64,000 nt of DNA from Zingiber officinale (Eukaryota > Streptophyta > Magnoliopsida > Zingiberales > Zingiberaceae). Under the pieces are notes generated by a model, which saw only the letters and a list, made by a program, of their open reading frames with translations, did no database searches and was not told where the DNA came from. This document shows positions 1 to 12,277 of the stretch, piece by piece. Made by a program: the position numbers and the translations under genes. Where the stretch lies: NCBI RefSeq assembly GCF_018446385.1, contig NC_055996.1, positions 128,326,532 through 128,390,531 of the forward strand. The letters are read 5' to 3'. Position 1 is the stretch's first letter. Every line of letters begins with the position of its first letter.

Positions 1-727
1 TCTTACAATAGAAGGCTTCAGAACTATAAGCTCTAGGTAGCTCACACCCAATAGACAATCACATTACAAGATGTTACATGCCCAAAGATAAAACTAAAAC
101 ATTATATTCACCCTGTAATCCTTCATAGATCTCATGCCTTTAGATCTTCAACTCCTTGAATCCATTGAACTCCTCACTGAGTTGGTGTGGCAACCCAACC
201 CAAAGCAACACTTCGATCTGAGTCTCAACTTTCAAGTTCACTAAGCTCTAGTACACCTACTCAATCCAAGCCAACTCCGTGGCTACAAGCTCCATGAGGT
301 CCAACACCAATGCCTGACCCAAGCCTCCAATTATGAGTCCTCTAAGCTCCCACCCAAGCTCTTGTGCGCCAACTCAATTCAAGACTAGCTCTCAAGCAAT
401 AAGCTCCTTGCCAAGCTCCACAATCTCTATGATTGCCACATCAATAACTCAATCTCATTGAATCTATTGAGCTCCATGTTGCACTCAATCTAGGCCTCCA
501 ACCCTCACAATCTCAATGATCACCATGTGCACTATCCAAGTACTTACACATTTAAAGCGCATATAAAAACCACAAGAAAAATCTACTTAAACTAGATTGA
601 CAACATATCAAAATAGTGTGGTTAAGGCTAACCACAAGGTAGGAGTCATTTTCCTAACAAATCTTGAAGTATAAGAGAGGAATTCATTGGGTCAAGGTAC
701 TAGTTAAACTCTCTTTAAGACAGATTT
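1..727. other. Non-coding stretch, no gene recognised
   Basis: No reading frame or known motif stands out. The text is rich in short CTCCAAGCTC-like phrases on the plus strand. It may be an old repeat, but I could not assign a family. Confidence 0.4.
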
Positions 728-1894
728 ACTTAGACCATCTCCAACCCACATCATCAAATTTGGTGTAATTTTCACACTAAAATGGTGCAATTTCAGCACC
801 GAACACTATTTCAACTCCAACCCATCCACACCATATCACACTAAAAAGGAATATTCTATTATTCTTATTAATTTTTTATATTTATGCATATCAACAATTT
901 TAATATTTTATTGTATTATGTTTACAAAATTAGTGATAATTTATAAATGTAATTATAATTAAAATATATTAAATAAAATTAAAATAATAATTTTAATAAA
1001 TTAAATATTTACAAATATACATAATAAAATTTAAATATGCTATTAAATACACTTAATTTAAATTTATAATAAATAATAATTACATTTAATTATACTATAA
1101 ATAAAGATAAAGAAAATAATAATTATTAATTAATTACATTTGATTTTATAATAATATAATAAAATTTTAAAAAAAATCTCTCCATCACCAAAATGTGGTG
1201 TTGCACTATTCACATCACCATATTTGGTGTGGGATTTGGTGTATGGGTTGGAGCAATTTGGTGTAAAATAGGGCATCTCCAACCCATCACCAAATCACCA
1301 AATTTGGTGTAAATTTAACACCAAATTGCTCCAACCCATACACCAAATCCCACACCAAATATGGTGATGTGAATAGTACAACATCAAATATGGTGTTGCA
1401 CTATTCACATCACCATATTTGGTGATGGAGAGATTTTTTTTTAAATTTTATTATATTATTATAAAATCAAATGTAATTAATTAATAATTATTATTTTCTT
1501 TATCTTTATTTATAGTATAATTAAATGTAATTATTATTTATTATAAATTTAAATTAAGTGTATTTAATAGCATATTTAAATTTTATTATGTATATTTGTA
1601 AATATTTAATTTATTAAAAATAATATTTTAATTTTATTTAATATATTTTAATTATAATTACATTTATAAATTATCACTAATTTTGTAAACATAATACAAT
1701 AAAATATTAAAATTGTTGATATGCATAAATGTAAAAAATTAATAAGAATAATAGAATATTCTAAAGAATATTCCTCTTTAGTGTGATATGGTGTGGATGG
1801 GTTGGAGTTGAAATAATGTTTGGTGCTGAAATTGCACCATTTTAGTGTGAAAATTACACCAAATTTGGTGATGTGGATTGGAGATGGTCTAAGT
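728..1894. mobile_element. Long palindromic MITE (foldback element)
   Basis: The left arm starting ACTTAGACCATCTCCAACCC is matched in reverse at the right end by GATGGTCTAAGT (ending 1894). The arms stay complementary almost to the centre near 1290, so the whole 1.17 kb is one large inverted repeat. The termini and the centre carry CATCTCCAACC and TTTGGTGT words, of the type seen in plant PIF/Harbinger MITEs. The middle of each arm is extremely AT-rich. No protein is encoded. I could not find a clean target duplication outside the arms, so the superfamily is inferred from the terminal words only. A head-to-head pair of one MITE that fused is an alternative. Confidence 0.8.
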
Positions 1895-2878
1895 AGTCCT
1901 CAATGGAATGGCAATCGTATCTTAAGATGCATCGACCTCCGTTATGGAATAGTAGTACTTGAACCTTAGATGCTTGGGATTTACTTGGAACAGAAAGAAA
2001 AGAAGAAAGTTAGAACTAAATAGATGAGGAATGCTTGAGTTTCTTGGATTATTTAAATACAATCTGAAGGTTTCCTTTTATAGGGATGCCTTAACAAATT
2101 CATCACTAATCCTTTAATGTCACTCTTGTCATAAAGATGAGACTTGATACTTTGTCGATCATGATGCCTGAGCGATTATCCTTAGTCTTCATTATGGATA
2201 ATATCACTGAGATCATAATAATGGGAAATCTTATATATGAGATATCTCTCATCTTAGACAAGCTCCTCTAAATCCTTTGGGATTAACCTTCCATCCTAGA
2301 AGTGTAACTCTCAGTCACAAATTTTAGAGTCAAGAAGTAGACATCCACTTGTGAAACAAATCTAAGATAAAAATCCAAGTGAAAACTCTCTGGCACCAAC
2401 AAACTTATTAGTTATGACAATCGTTGGCATGTTGATGTGTGTGGTTTAATGCGATAAACCACTGAATTTGGGTAGTGCATTAAAATATATAGATTAAACA
2501 TTGTTGCATATTCTTCACTAAAATCATCTAAGTATCCACTAAAAACTATAACTATGTAGCAAATAATGATTTGTACAACCTACAGCACAAGTAGTCATAC
2601 TCATACAAGCATACAAATTTAATATAAAGAAAACAAAATATTCAATGCATCAACATCTAACCCAATACTATAACAACATGGAAATAGCAGCATATAACCA
2701 ACCGGAAAGCGTCATTGACAGCCATGAAGATTGTGCTGAATTTTGGCGCCTGTCTTGGCTAGCAAACCACCATGAGTACGATTGGCCCGTTTGCACCGTC
2801 ATATTAACCTACTTACCTACATCAAACAATAAAAAAATTCGAAAGTGAGCGATTTTACAAATAACACGCCCATAAACC
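1895..2878. other. Non-coding stretch
   Basis: No gene is visible. A TATAAAAGG box lies on the minus strand at 2075-2083, and a TTGGTGCCAGAGAG word (minus, about 2385-2400) faintly resembles an LTR-element primer site. Neither could be tied to a matching LTR, so this may be the remnant of an unrecognised element. Confidence 0.3.
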
Positions 2879-2963
2879 CTACTCGAACTCTTCATTTACT
2901 TTTTTGATCTTGGCGTATAAGCCAAAACCTAACATGATCAAGATGATACCGAGTCCACAATTG
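2879..2963 (-). CDS. Possible terminal exon with a hydrophobic C-terminus (unidentified)
   Basis: On the minus strand a pyrimidine-rich run ending in AG (about 2964-2976) is followed by a short open frame. It encodes a hydrophobic stretch (GLGIILIMLGFGLYA) with a basic/acidic tail (KIKKVNEEFE) and then a TAG stop at 2881-2879. This looks like the last helix and cytosolic tail of a small membrane protein. Upstream on the same strand, 3391-3230 is unusually GC-rich and contains a GT donor after a lysine-rich run, which could be a first exon or 5' UTR. I could not connect the two into one reading frame and recognise no family. Chance is a real alternative. Confidence 0.2.
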
Positions 2964-4627
2964 CTCAAAAAACAACTTTTAACAAGAAGGAACAAAAGAA
3001 GGGGGGAAGGGAAAACGACTCGAAGCACGAAGAACAGGTGGGTAAATTGGGGGAAAAGGAGAGAGGTAACTGGAGATGGGGATTAGCATGCATCAGTATG
3101 TATGAGAAACTTCAAATAAAGCAAAACTCTGTAAGTCTCTCTCCTTACATTACTCCTAACTTCCCCTGTTCAATCCATTCTTCCACAAGATGAATCAGGG
3201 ATCGATCGAAAGCGAGAAAGGAGGCAAAATGGGAAATGCAATAGAAACAGGAGAAGAGGGAAGAGCGGACCTTGGAGCCTCTCTTCTTCTTCGTCTGCCC
3301 TGGCCTGGAGACAGCGGCGCTTTCCTCGCCGTAGTTTAAATCGAGGCGCTCCTCCCAAGAACCTTTTTTTGTCGCTGTTCGAACATGTCATTTCTTATTC
3401 GAGTTTTTGAATTTTGCCGTTTGTTTATGTTTGACATATTTTGGTTTGGAACTTAAGTTAAAGAGAAATACCACTGACTATGAAGAATTTTACACTGGAT
3501 GCCACTCTGGGCTAATACTATACAGCCTTGCATGTTGCTCGAATTTAGGCTCATCCTAATTTCACGATAATTTTTTTTATTGTCCAGAATATGAAGAAAT
3601 AATCATTTATTGACGATGAAATAGATAATATTTATGATTTTAGTGATAAGTTTTCGTTCGAGATTCTTAAAATTTATAATAGTTTTTGAGGAAGAAAAGG
3701 GTAGAGAGAGTAATAATATACAACTTGAAGGGTAATTGTCCGGTCTAGCTTATCTTCAAAAACTGCCCAGCCGAGACACATGTGAATTGCCGGTTCGTGA
3801 GGGCCCAAGTGTGCCGATTCGCTACCGATTGATTTTCGTCCTTGGTGAACCTTGCAACGGCTAGTTCTTGTCCAACTTTCGTATCGGACCTGACTGCCAA
3901 ATAAGAATTTAATTGACGGTATGTCAAAACGGGCGGGATAGCCAGTGAGCCGGCTCAGCCCAGCATGACTTGGACCGTAGCTGCCTCATATTATTCAAAT
4001 CGCATACTCAATTTGATTATAAATAGTAATTTTATTGCCAATATGATTATAAATAATAATTTTAATCGATTGCATGCTATTGTGTATAAATTAAAAATCC
4101 TCAGTATGATGTATCAAATTGATATTTAATGACTTAGATAAAGAGTCACCCCTAGGTAGTACAGATGGGGCCGTTGCATAAGGCTTCACCTTTTGTAAAA
4201 CCTTTTTTGTATTTTAGTAATTTAAAAAATAAAATTTAGAAAAAGCTACATCATATTATTTGTAACCTTATTTACTTTTTTTATTCGTTTTTGGAAGTGA
4301 CGACGACAATGACACGACCAAAGTTTTTTCTCTTTTTTTTGTTCATCTCTAGAAGAGAGACAACAATGATGATTGCACAACGCTTTCTGTTTCACAGAAC
4401 GACAAACTCATCAACAGTACTTATACTAGACTTCTTCACAGGATAAGAAAACTGAGAACCTAAGGTAATCTTCTTCTCTAAATTAAACTTCTTCTTCAGT
4501 TTTGCATGAGTAGGTCGTTTGACGGGATTTATCTAGATTTGTCATACTTGCATTTTACTTGTTCTTTTCCCCAAATATGAAATAGAGAAAGGAAAATTGT
4601 GCTTTTCATTTTTCTCTTCGGGGTGCT
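2964..4627. other. Mostly non-coding stretch
   Basis: Apart from the GC-rich patch at 3230-3400 (a candidate 5' exon on the minus strand), I see no supported gene. 3980-4300 is AT-rich with no repeat structure I can name. Confidence 0.35.
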
Positions 4628-4632
4628 CCAGC

Positions 4633-6470
4633 TGTTGGGTTTATAGGGCCGCGAAAATCGAATTTTTGCGTCGCGGAAACCCCGAATCACCCATGCCACT
4701 GGATCTCGTGCGAAGAAAACTTTCGAAAATACAAGTACGAGTTTAAAGCTTCAATCTACAGTAGATCTATAAAGGAAGAAAACATTTTTATACCTTTGAA
4801 GCGTGCCTTTTGCGTATCCCGCTCGTCCAAAATGCCGGATCTCTAAACCGTCAAGCGTACGGTCCTCTAGAAGTATCCACACGGACAACTTAGGTGGAGA
4901 AGACCTAAACAAAGGTGTGCTAGCACCTTGATAGGTCACGGCAAGAAGAGGAGAGGGAGAGAGCAAGAAGAACTCAAGGAAGAAGAAGGAATCAATATGC
5001 CTTGAATGAAAAATCAATTTTCATTCACAATGATAAGTGGCCGGCCACATCTCCAAGGTGTAACCCCCATTCTCATTACATGTAGCCATTAAAGAGAATG
5101 GAGTTGTAACTCCCATGAGGTGGCACACTTTGACGATGTGGCACATCATCATTGGTCCACATCTTGCCATCTCACTAATGATGTGGCAATTAGTCAAGTC
5201 AAACTTGACTCTTCCTCTTCCTCTCAAGTCAAGTCAAACTTGACCAAATCTCTTCCATGGTTGATCGAATCCAACCATTTGATTCAAGCCAACTTAATAT
5301 AATGAATCTAATTCATTTAACTAAATTGATTCAATGAGTCATAATCTAAATTAGACTCATTGAACACATGAATCAACTTGAGTCCAACTCAAGTTAGCCC
5401 AATTAGGATTACTCTTAATCCAATTTGATTCATCAAATGAATCTAATCCTCTTGGTTCATCATATGAACCTAATCTCCATCTAATTGTCCTTAGTGTGTG
5501 ACCCTATAGGTTCTTGTAACGTTGACAATGCCCTAAACTCATTTAGGAGCATAAGTAATGAGCGGTATCTAGCAACACATCATTACTACCCAAGTTACAA
5601 GAATGTTGAGATCCAACATCACCTTGTGACTACTAATTGTGACTCCTCACAATATATGACAAGTGTCCTTCTATCCTAGACATCTAGATTGGTCAATGTG
5701 AGGCATAGACCGTGCCATCCTCTTACCAATCTAAATCTTGAACTCCAAGTAGATTCACTAAATCAAATGAGCTTAATATCCTATATTGACTCATTTGGGT
5801 ATGACCATGCACTTCGTGGTCTCACTCTATCAAGAATACCGATGTCTCTCCCGTCATATAGGAGGGATAGATTCCATCTACATCACTCACATCCCTCTGC
5901 ATAATTTGTTATATACCCAGTAATCGCCTTTATAGTCCACCCAATTACGGGTGACGTTTGACGAAACCAAAGTACATAACTCCTTATGTAGGGATCTATG
6001 GTGACTTCAGGTCTAAGGACTAGTAGTCATAATAATAGCCACATGAGAAAGTATATGACACTCATATAACGATCCATGATACTTTCTCATGGTGGGTCAT
6101 TCAGTATATATTCTCTAATGTATACCCATGTGTCAACTTGATATCTCTATATCCATGACTTGTGAGATCAAGTCATCGAGTTGACCTACATGCTAGTCTT
6201 ATTGCATTAACATTGTCCCTGAACGTTAATACTAGACTAGGAATGATTAAGAGTAGTGTTCCCTATATCATCTCACTATCAGTTCAACTAACTGATTGAT
6301 ATAGGTGAGAACCGTCTACTCAAGGACATTATTATACTTAGTTTATTTGGCACCAATACAAGTAAGTATAATAACCAAAATCCAAATACCTTTATTTATA
6401 TAGATAGAATATGATACAACAAGTCCAAAATACAATCATCAAATGATTGGCTCTAGGGCTCTAGCTAACA
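4633..6470 (-). repeat. 3' LTR of the copia element
   Basis: Read on the minus strand it starts TGTTAGCTAGAGCCCTA and ends in CCCAACA, so it has the TG...CA ends. It is 1838 bp. The same sequence recurs in two pieces at 11958-12277 and 16430-17947. Short open frames inside it are not conserved genes. Confidence 0.95.
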
Positions 6471-6480
6471 ATCTCCCACT
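6471..6480 (-). promoter_or_regulatory. Polypurine tract of the copia element
   Basis: On the minus strand AGTGGGAGAT directly abuts the TG of the 3' LTR. This is the expected site for plus-strand priming. Confidence 0.8.
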
Positions 6481-6490
6481 AGCACTAGTG

Positions 6491-9400
6491 TCAATCAGTG
6501 TAGGCTCTAAGCCCAAATGACCTAGTGTGACCATCATGCTTCCTCTGTGCCAAAGCCTTGGTCAAGGGATCTGCGATGTTAGTCTCTGTAGGTACTCTGT
6601 AAATTTTCACATCTCCTCTCTCGATGATCTCTCGAATGAGATGGAAGCGCCGTAGTATGTGTTTGGTCCGCTGGTGTAAGCGAGGTTCCTTCGCCTGTGC
6701 TATAGCTCAATTGTTGTCACAATAGAGCTCAATGGGGTCAGCAATGCTAGGAACCACCCCAAGTTCAGTGATGAACTTGCGGATCCAAACTGCCTCCTTT
6801 GCTGCCTCTGATGCAGCAATATACTCGGCCTTTGTCGTAGAATCAGCTACTGTGTCCTGCTTCGAACTCTTCCAGCTCACAGCACCACCATTAATGCAAA
6901 ATATGAACCCCGACTGCGATCTATAGTCATCCTGGTTGGTCTGGAAGCTAGCATCACTGTAACCCTTTACAGCTAGCTGATCATCGCCTCCATATATCAA
7001 GAAATATTCTTTAGTCCTTCTCAAGTACTTAAGAATATTCTTGACCGCTATCCAGTGACTTTCATCTGGATCTGACTGGTATCTGCTCGTCATGCTCAAA
7101 GCATACGAGATATCAGGTCGAGTACATAGCATGGCGTACATGATCGATCCTATGGCTGAGGCATAAGGGATCTGATCCATGCGGTCTCTCTCCTCTCTAG
7201 AAGAGGGACTTTGAGTCTTCGAAAGACTCACGCCATGTGACATCGGCAGAAATCCCTTCTTGGAGTTCTGCATGGCAAACCGAAGGAGTACGTTGTCAAT
7301 GTATGCACTCTGACTTAGGCCAAGCAATCTCTTAGATCTATCTCTATAGATCTGTATCCCTAGAATGCGGGATGCCTCACCTAAGTTCTTCATTGAGAAG
7401 TAACTCCCTAGCCAAGTCTTGACAGACTGAAGCATAGGGATGTCCTTCCCAATGAGTAGTATGTCATACACATACAATATGAGGAAGACAACTATGTCCC
7501 CTACAACTTTCTTGTAGACACAAGGCTCATCTTCGTTCTTGATGAAACTAAACTGTTTGATTGCATCATCGAATCGAAGATTCCAGCTCCGAGAAGCTTG
7601 CTTTAGTCCATAAATGGACCTATGCAGCTTGCATACTCTGCTAGTATGCTGTGGATCTACAAAACCCTCAGGTTGTGTTATGTACACATCCTCGAGCAGG
7701 TTTCCATTCAGAAACGCAGTTTTGACATCCATCTGCCATATCTTATAGTCATGGTAGGCTGCAATAGCAAGCATGATCCGAATGGACTTAAACATTGCTA
7801 CTGGAGAAAAGGTTTCATCATAGTCAATGCCATGAATCTGCTTGAAACCTTTAGCTACCAAGCGACCTTTATAGATAAGTCCATCCATGTCAGTCTTTCC
7901 CTTAAAGACCCACTTACACCCAATGGGTTTTACCCCTTCAGGTGAATCAACCAAAGTCCATACTTGGTTGGTGTACATGGATTCCATTTCGGATCTCATG
8001 GCCTCTAGCCATTTCTCGGAATCTGGTCTCATCACAGCTTCTTGATAGGTGGCAGGCTCGTCCTCTATGAGCACAATGTCATCATGGACAGACAAGAGAA
8101 ATGAGTATCTCTCAGGCTGACGACGTACCCTATCAGACCTGCGAAGAGGTATGTCTACTTGAACTGGTTGTTGTTCCTCAACTCCTTGTGGAACAACATC
8201 ATCCACAACACTTTGTGGTTCCAGTTCAATTTCCATCGAGGCATCAGTGCTATTGTTCGCATCTTGAACTTCTTCAAGATCGAACGCGCTCCCACTAGTC
8301 TTTCTAGAAACAAAGTCCCTTTCTAGAAAGACTCCAGTCTTTGCCACAACTACCTTGTGCTGACTGGGAATGTAGAAGTAATATCCCTTAGTTTCCTTGG
8401 GATATCCAATAAAGTAGCACTTGTCGGATTTGGGTCCTAATTTATCTGAGACTTGACGTCTAACGTAAGCCTCACAACCCCAAATCCTTATGAAAGACAC
8501 CTGGGCATCTCTCCCAGTCCATATCCTATATGGTGTCTTTATCACGGTCTTGGATGGAACTCGGTTGAGTATAAAAGCTGCCGTGTCTAGAGCATATCCC
8601 CAAAGGTATGTCAGAAGATCTGTGTGACTCATCATAGATCGCACCATATCTAATAGGGTACGATTCCTCCTTTCGGATACACCATTCCACTGTGGTGTTC
8701 CAAGAGGAGTGAGTTGGGATAGGATCCCACACTCTGCTAGATAGTCACGAAACTCATGGCTAAGGTATTCTCCACCTCGATCGGATCGAAGTATCTTAAT
8801 ACTCTTGCTAAGCTGGTTCTGTACTTCATTCTTGAATTCTTTGAACTTTTCAAAGGATTCAGACTGATGTGTCATCAAGTACACATAACCATATCTATTG
8901 AAGTCATCAGTAAATGTGATGAAGTATCTATAACCGCCTCTAGCAGCAACATTGAAAGGGCCACATACATCACTATGTATGAGTCCTAACAAATCAGTTG
9001 CTCTCTCGCTGTGCCCACTAAAGGGAGTCTTGGTCATCTTACCTCGTAGGCATGACTCGCATATCTCATATGATTCAAAATCAAATGAGTCCAACAAACC
9101 ATTCTTATGGAGTTGGGATAAGCGCTTATCATTTATATGACCTAAGCGACAGTGCCAGAGGTAGGTTTGGTTCATGTCATTTGACTTGAACCTCTTGGTA
9201 TTTACGTTATAGATAGGGCTCTCAAGGTCTAAAATATAGAGTCCGTTTATCAGAGGTGCACTACAATAGAACATATCGTTTAAATAGACGGAACAACATT
9301 TGTTCTTTATAGTAAACGAGAAACCTTTCTTGTCCAAATAAGACACTGATATAATGTTCTTAGTAATGCAGGCGCATAACAACAATCGACTAACTCTAGT

Positions 9401-9567
9401 ACAAGCCCAGAGGGCAGAGATAGAAAGTAAGTCCCTACAGCAACAGCAGCAACCCGTGCTCCATTGCCTACTCGTAGGTCCACCTCGCCCTTTGTCAATG
9501 CCCTGCTATTTCTCAGCGCCTGCACATCAGTACAAATGTGAGAAGCACATCCAGTATCTAATACTCA
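6491..9567 (-). pseudogene. Copia pol: protease, integrase, reverse transcriptase, RNase H (inactivated)
   Basis: The main open frame is 9385-6707 (892 codons). The protease motif DTGCASH (Asp codon at 9558) lies upstream in the gag frame, just after a TGA stop at 9567-9565. A one-base change near 9365 separates protease from the rest. Within the 892 residues: GAG-pre-integrase with a His/Cys zinc-binding region about 78-112; integrase core with acidic residues in HSDV (139), SDRGG (202) and GVSER (238); RT from about 470. The RT box reads YVYD (638-641) where the family has YVDD. RNase H has YSDASF. A TGA at 6707 cuts the frame at YCDNN; the same frame continues to a natural stop at 6491. 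The enzyme set would copy and insert the element, but this copy cannot. Confidence 0.93.
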
Positions 9568-10440
9568 TGATGTAGAAATAGATAGATTGACTTCTATAAC
9601 ATATATACCTGAAGTGGAAGTCTCACTTCGCTTCTTCTTAAGATCCTCCAAGTATACCTTGCAGTTCCTCTTCCAGTGTCCGGTCTGACCGCAGTGGAAG
9701 CATGTAGCATCCTTGGCGACCCCTCCTTTAGGCTTTAATGCCTTGCCTTTGCCCTTGGCTTGAGACTTTCCCTTGCCTTTGGGCTTGCCCTTGCCCTTAT
9801 GTTTCTGAACCATCAGAATAGTGTTGGGCTTAGCCTTCTTAAGGTTTAGCTCAGCAGTTCTTAACATGCTAAGCAGCTCGGGCAGTGACTTGTCAATCTC
9901 GTTCATATTGTAGTTTAGAACGAATTGACTGTAGCTATCCGGCAAGGATTGTAAGATCAGGTCAGTAGCCAGCTCTTGGCCAAGAGGGAACCCCAACCTT
10001 TGTAGGTTCTCTATGTACCCAATCATTTTGAGTACATATGGGCCTATGGGAGTCCCGTCTGACATCTTGCACTGAAACAGTGCCCTTGAGATCTCAAATC
10101 TCTCATGCCTCACTTGTCCTTGATACAGCTGACGAAGATGTTCAACCATATCGTAAGCGCCCATTAACTCGTGTTGCTTCTGAAGCTTAGAGTTCATGGT
10201 CGCGAGCATTAGACAAGACACATCTAATGCATCATCTTGATGCTTCTTGAAAGCATCTCGGTCAGCTTGCGGGACAGTGGCAGGAGGAGCCTCCGGAATG
10301 GGCTGCTCCAGAACGTACAGTTTACGTTCTTAGGTGAGAACTATTCTCAGGTTCCTGTACCAGTCCAGGAAGTTTGCTCCGTTGAGCTTGTCCTTCTCAA
10401 GGACAGATCGCAGGGAGAAGGTGTTCGTATTCGACGTCAT
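9568..10440 (-). pseudogene. Copia gag (nucleocapsid), one premature stop
   Basis: The start is the ATG at 10440, placed after the primer site and followed by a typical copia gag N-terminus (SFSLRS-like start, WYRNLR). A TAA at codon 37 (10332-10330) interrupts it; CAA is the likely original. An internal ATG at 10221 restarts the same frame. The C-terminal part has a Lys/Gly-rich run and one zinc knuckle CFHCGQTGHWKRNC (C-X2-C-X4-H-X4-C), which binds RNA in the virus-like particle. The frame runs into the protease and is ended by the TGA at 9567-9565. Confidence 0.9.
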
Positions 10441-11942
10441 GGTAATCTACAACAGAAATAAAAGCAGAAATAAATATCATATTCTTAATCATTTAATTAG
10501 GCCTTTAACTAAATGATGCTCCCACTGAATTCTATAATTCATGTGGGACAAGATCCACATCATACTAACCCTTGAGTTAGCTTTGACTAATACGCCCAAG
10601 ACTTAGTATGATCGGTAGGTAACGATTACCAATTACATCTCTATGTAACTCTTGTTTATAGAATCAAAAATCCGCATTTATATTAAAACTCGAGTTAGCT
10701 TTGACTAATACGCCCGAGAGTTAATATATATGTGATTTTGACCTAACTTTCCAACCGTTGGAAGAATGTCTATAGTTATACTCGATCCAACCGAGTTAAC
10801 TAGGAATACTCAATCTAATTGAGTTGTACTCACCCATGCGTTGATAGGCGGGATCAAGATTGTCTCTCCGTACCTTACCAAGATAGTATGTGTTGCTCTG
10901 CTTTGACAGATTCAACAACTACATGCGATCGAGATAGTAGTAGGTATCATGGCACGGTAGGCATTAGAGTTGACGTGATTTAGATCTAATCTAAATGATG
11001 ATGCGTATCAAATACTTGATTTAGATCTAATCTAATCGTGGGGTGCATCATGTGCACGATTTAGATCTTATCTAATCGTTAGGCACTAATTAACTACTTA
11101 ATTAAACATGCATCACATACATATAAGCAATTAATTAAATTATTTTGTGATTGTGTCATGGCCCTACTACGATCTTCTCAAGCCAATGAGAAGATCGGAT
11201 GGTCAACCTAAGGTCAACAACTTCTCAAGCTTCTTCCTTTGACCACCTTGTGTTGCTCGCGCCCTCCTCGTAACTCCGTCTCGTGTGGACCTTCCACCGC
11301 TTCAAAATTACATTACAATTTTGAAACTCGAGTTACATTCGAGTTTAAATCTAATTTACAACCAGAATAAAAGGAAGGCACGACGCGCAGATCACGAAAA
11401 ATAAAATAAATAAAAATAAGATAAATACATCACGCACATCACATAACGGCACGCAGGCCGTATTATGAATTATAACACAATTGTCCAATCGAATTGGGTC
11501 TTTGGGCCATGACTATCACAAAAATAATATATAATTCAAAATTATATATTTTTCATAATTTTTTTGTAATTTTTCATAATTTTACAGATTTTATGAGTAA
11601 ATTTTTCCCGGCGGTCCCGATTAGCGATTTCGGGCGCAATCGCGGAGCAAATCCCCTTGCGGGGTTAGGGGCAATACCCCTACCCGCGATCTAACCATCG
11701 CGAGTTGCTCCTAAGCGATCCAAGAGCGCCTTAGCCCGCTGTCCCAAAAGATTTTGGGTCGAAACATTACCGTTTTGGAAAATTCTTCTCGGTAGTCGAA
11801 GCCTACAAGTGCCGAAACACTTGTACTTCGCTTCTACGAGAAAAATACCCATAAAATCATAAAAATTAGGAAATTCACAGAATGTTACAGTATGCATATT
11901 TTTCACAAAAATGCTAATTTAAACTAGTACTCGCTTCGCACG
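10441..11942. other. 5' untranslated leader of the copia element
   Basis: About 1.5 kb lies between the gag start and the primer site. It contains a repeated phrase (GAGTTAGCTTTGACTAATACGCCC near 10572 and 10688, with one base different) and several GATTTAGATCTAATCTAA units between 10970 and 11080. I see no gene. Confidence 0.6.
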
Positions 11943-11956
11943 TGGCTCTGATACCA
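11943..11956 (-). promoter_or_regulatory. Primer binding site of the copia element
   Basis: On the minus strand TGGTATCAGAGCCA sits one base after the CCCAACA end of the 5' LTR. It is complementary to the 3' end of plant initiator tRNA-Met, the usual copia primer. Confidence 0.92.
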
Positions 11957-12277
11957 CTGTTGGGTTTTTCGGGCCGCGAAAACCGCATTTTTGCGTCGCG
12001 AAAACCCCGAATCACCCATGCCACTGGATCTCGTGCGAAGAAAACTTTCGAAAATACGAGTACGAGTTTAAAGCTTCAATCTACAGTAGATCTACAAAGG
12101 AAGAAAACATTTTTATACCTTTGAAGCGTGCCTTTCGCGTATCCCGCTCGTCCAAAATGACGGATCTCTAGACCGTCAAGCGTATGGTCCTCTAGAAGTA
12201 TCCACATGGACAACTTAGATGGAGAAGACCTAAACAAAGGTGTGCTAGCACCTTGATAGGTCACGACAAGAAGAGGA

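Noticed and set aside
4751-5904. Short frames repeated at about 16498-17381
   Set aside because: They recur because they lie in the two LTRs of the same copia element; none is conserved as a protein.
11943-11956. tRNA-Met gene fragment
   Set aside because: Only the 3' tRNA complement is present, placed at the LTR edge; it is a primer binding site. The same holds for 15433-15446 and 36498-36509.
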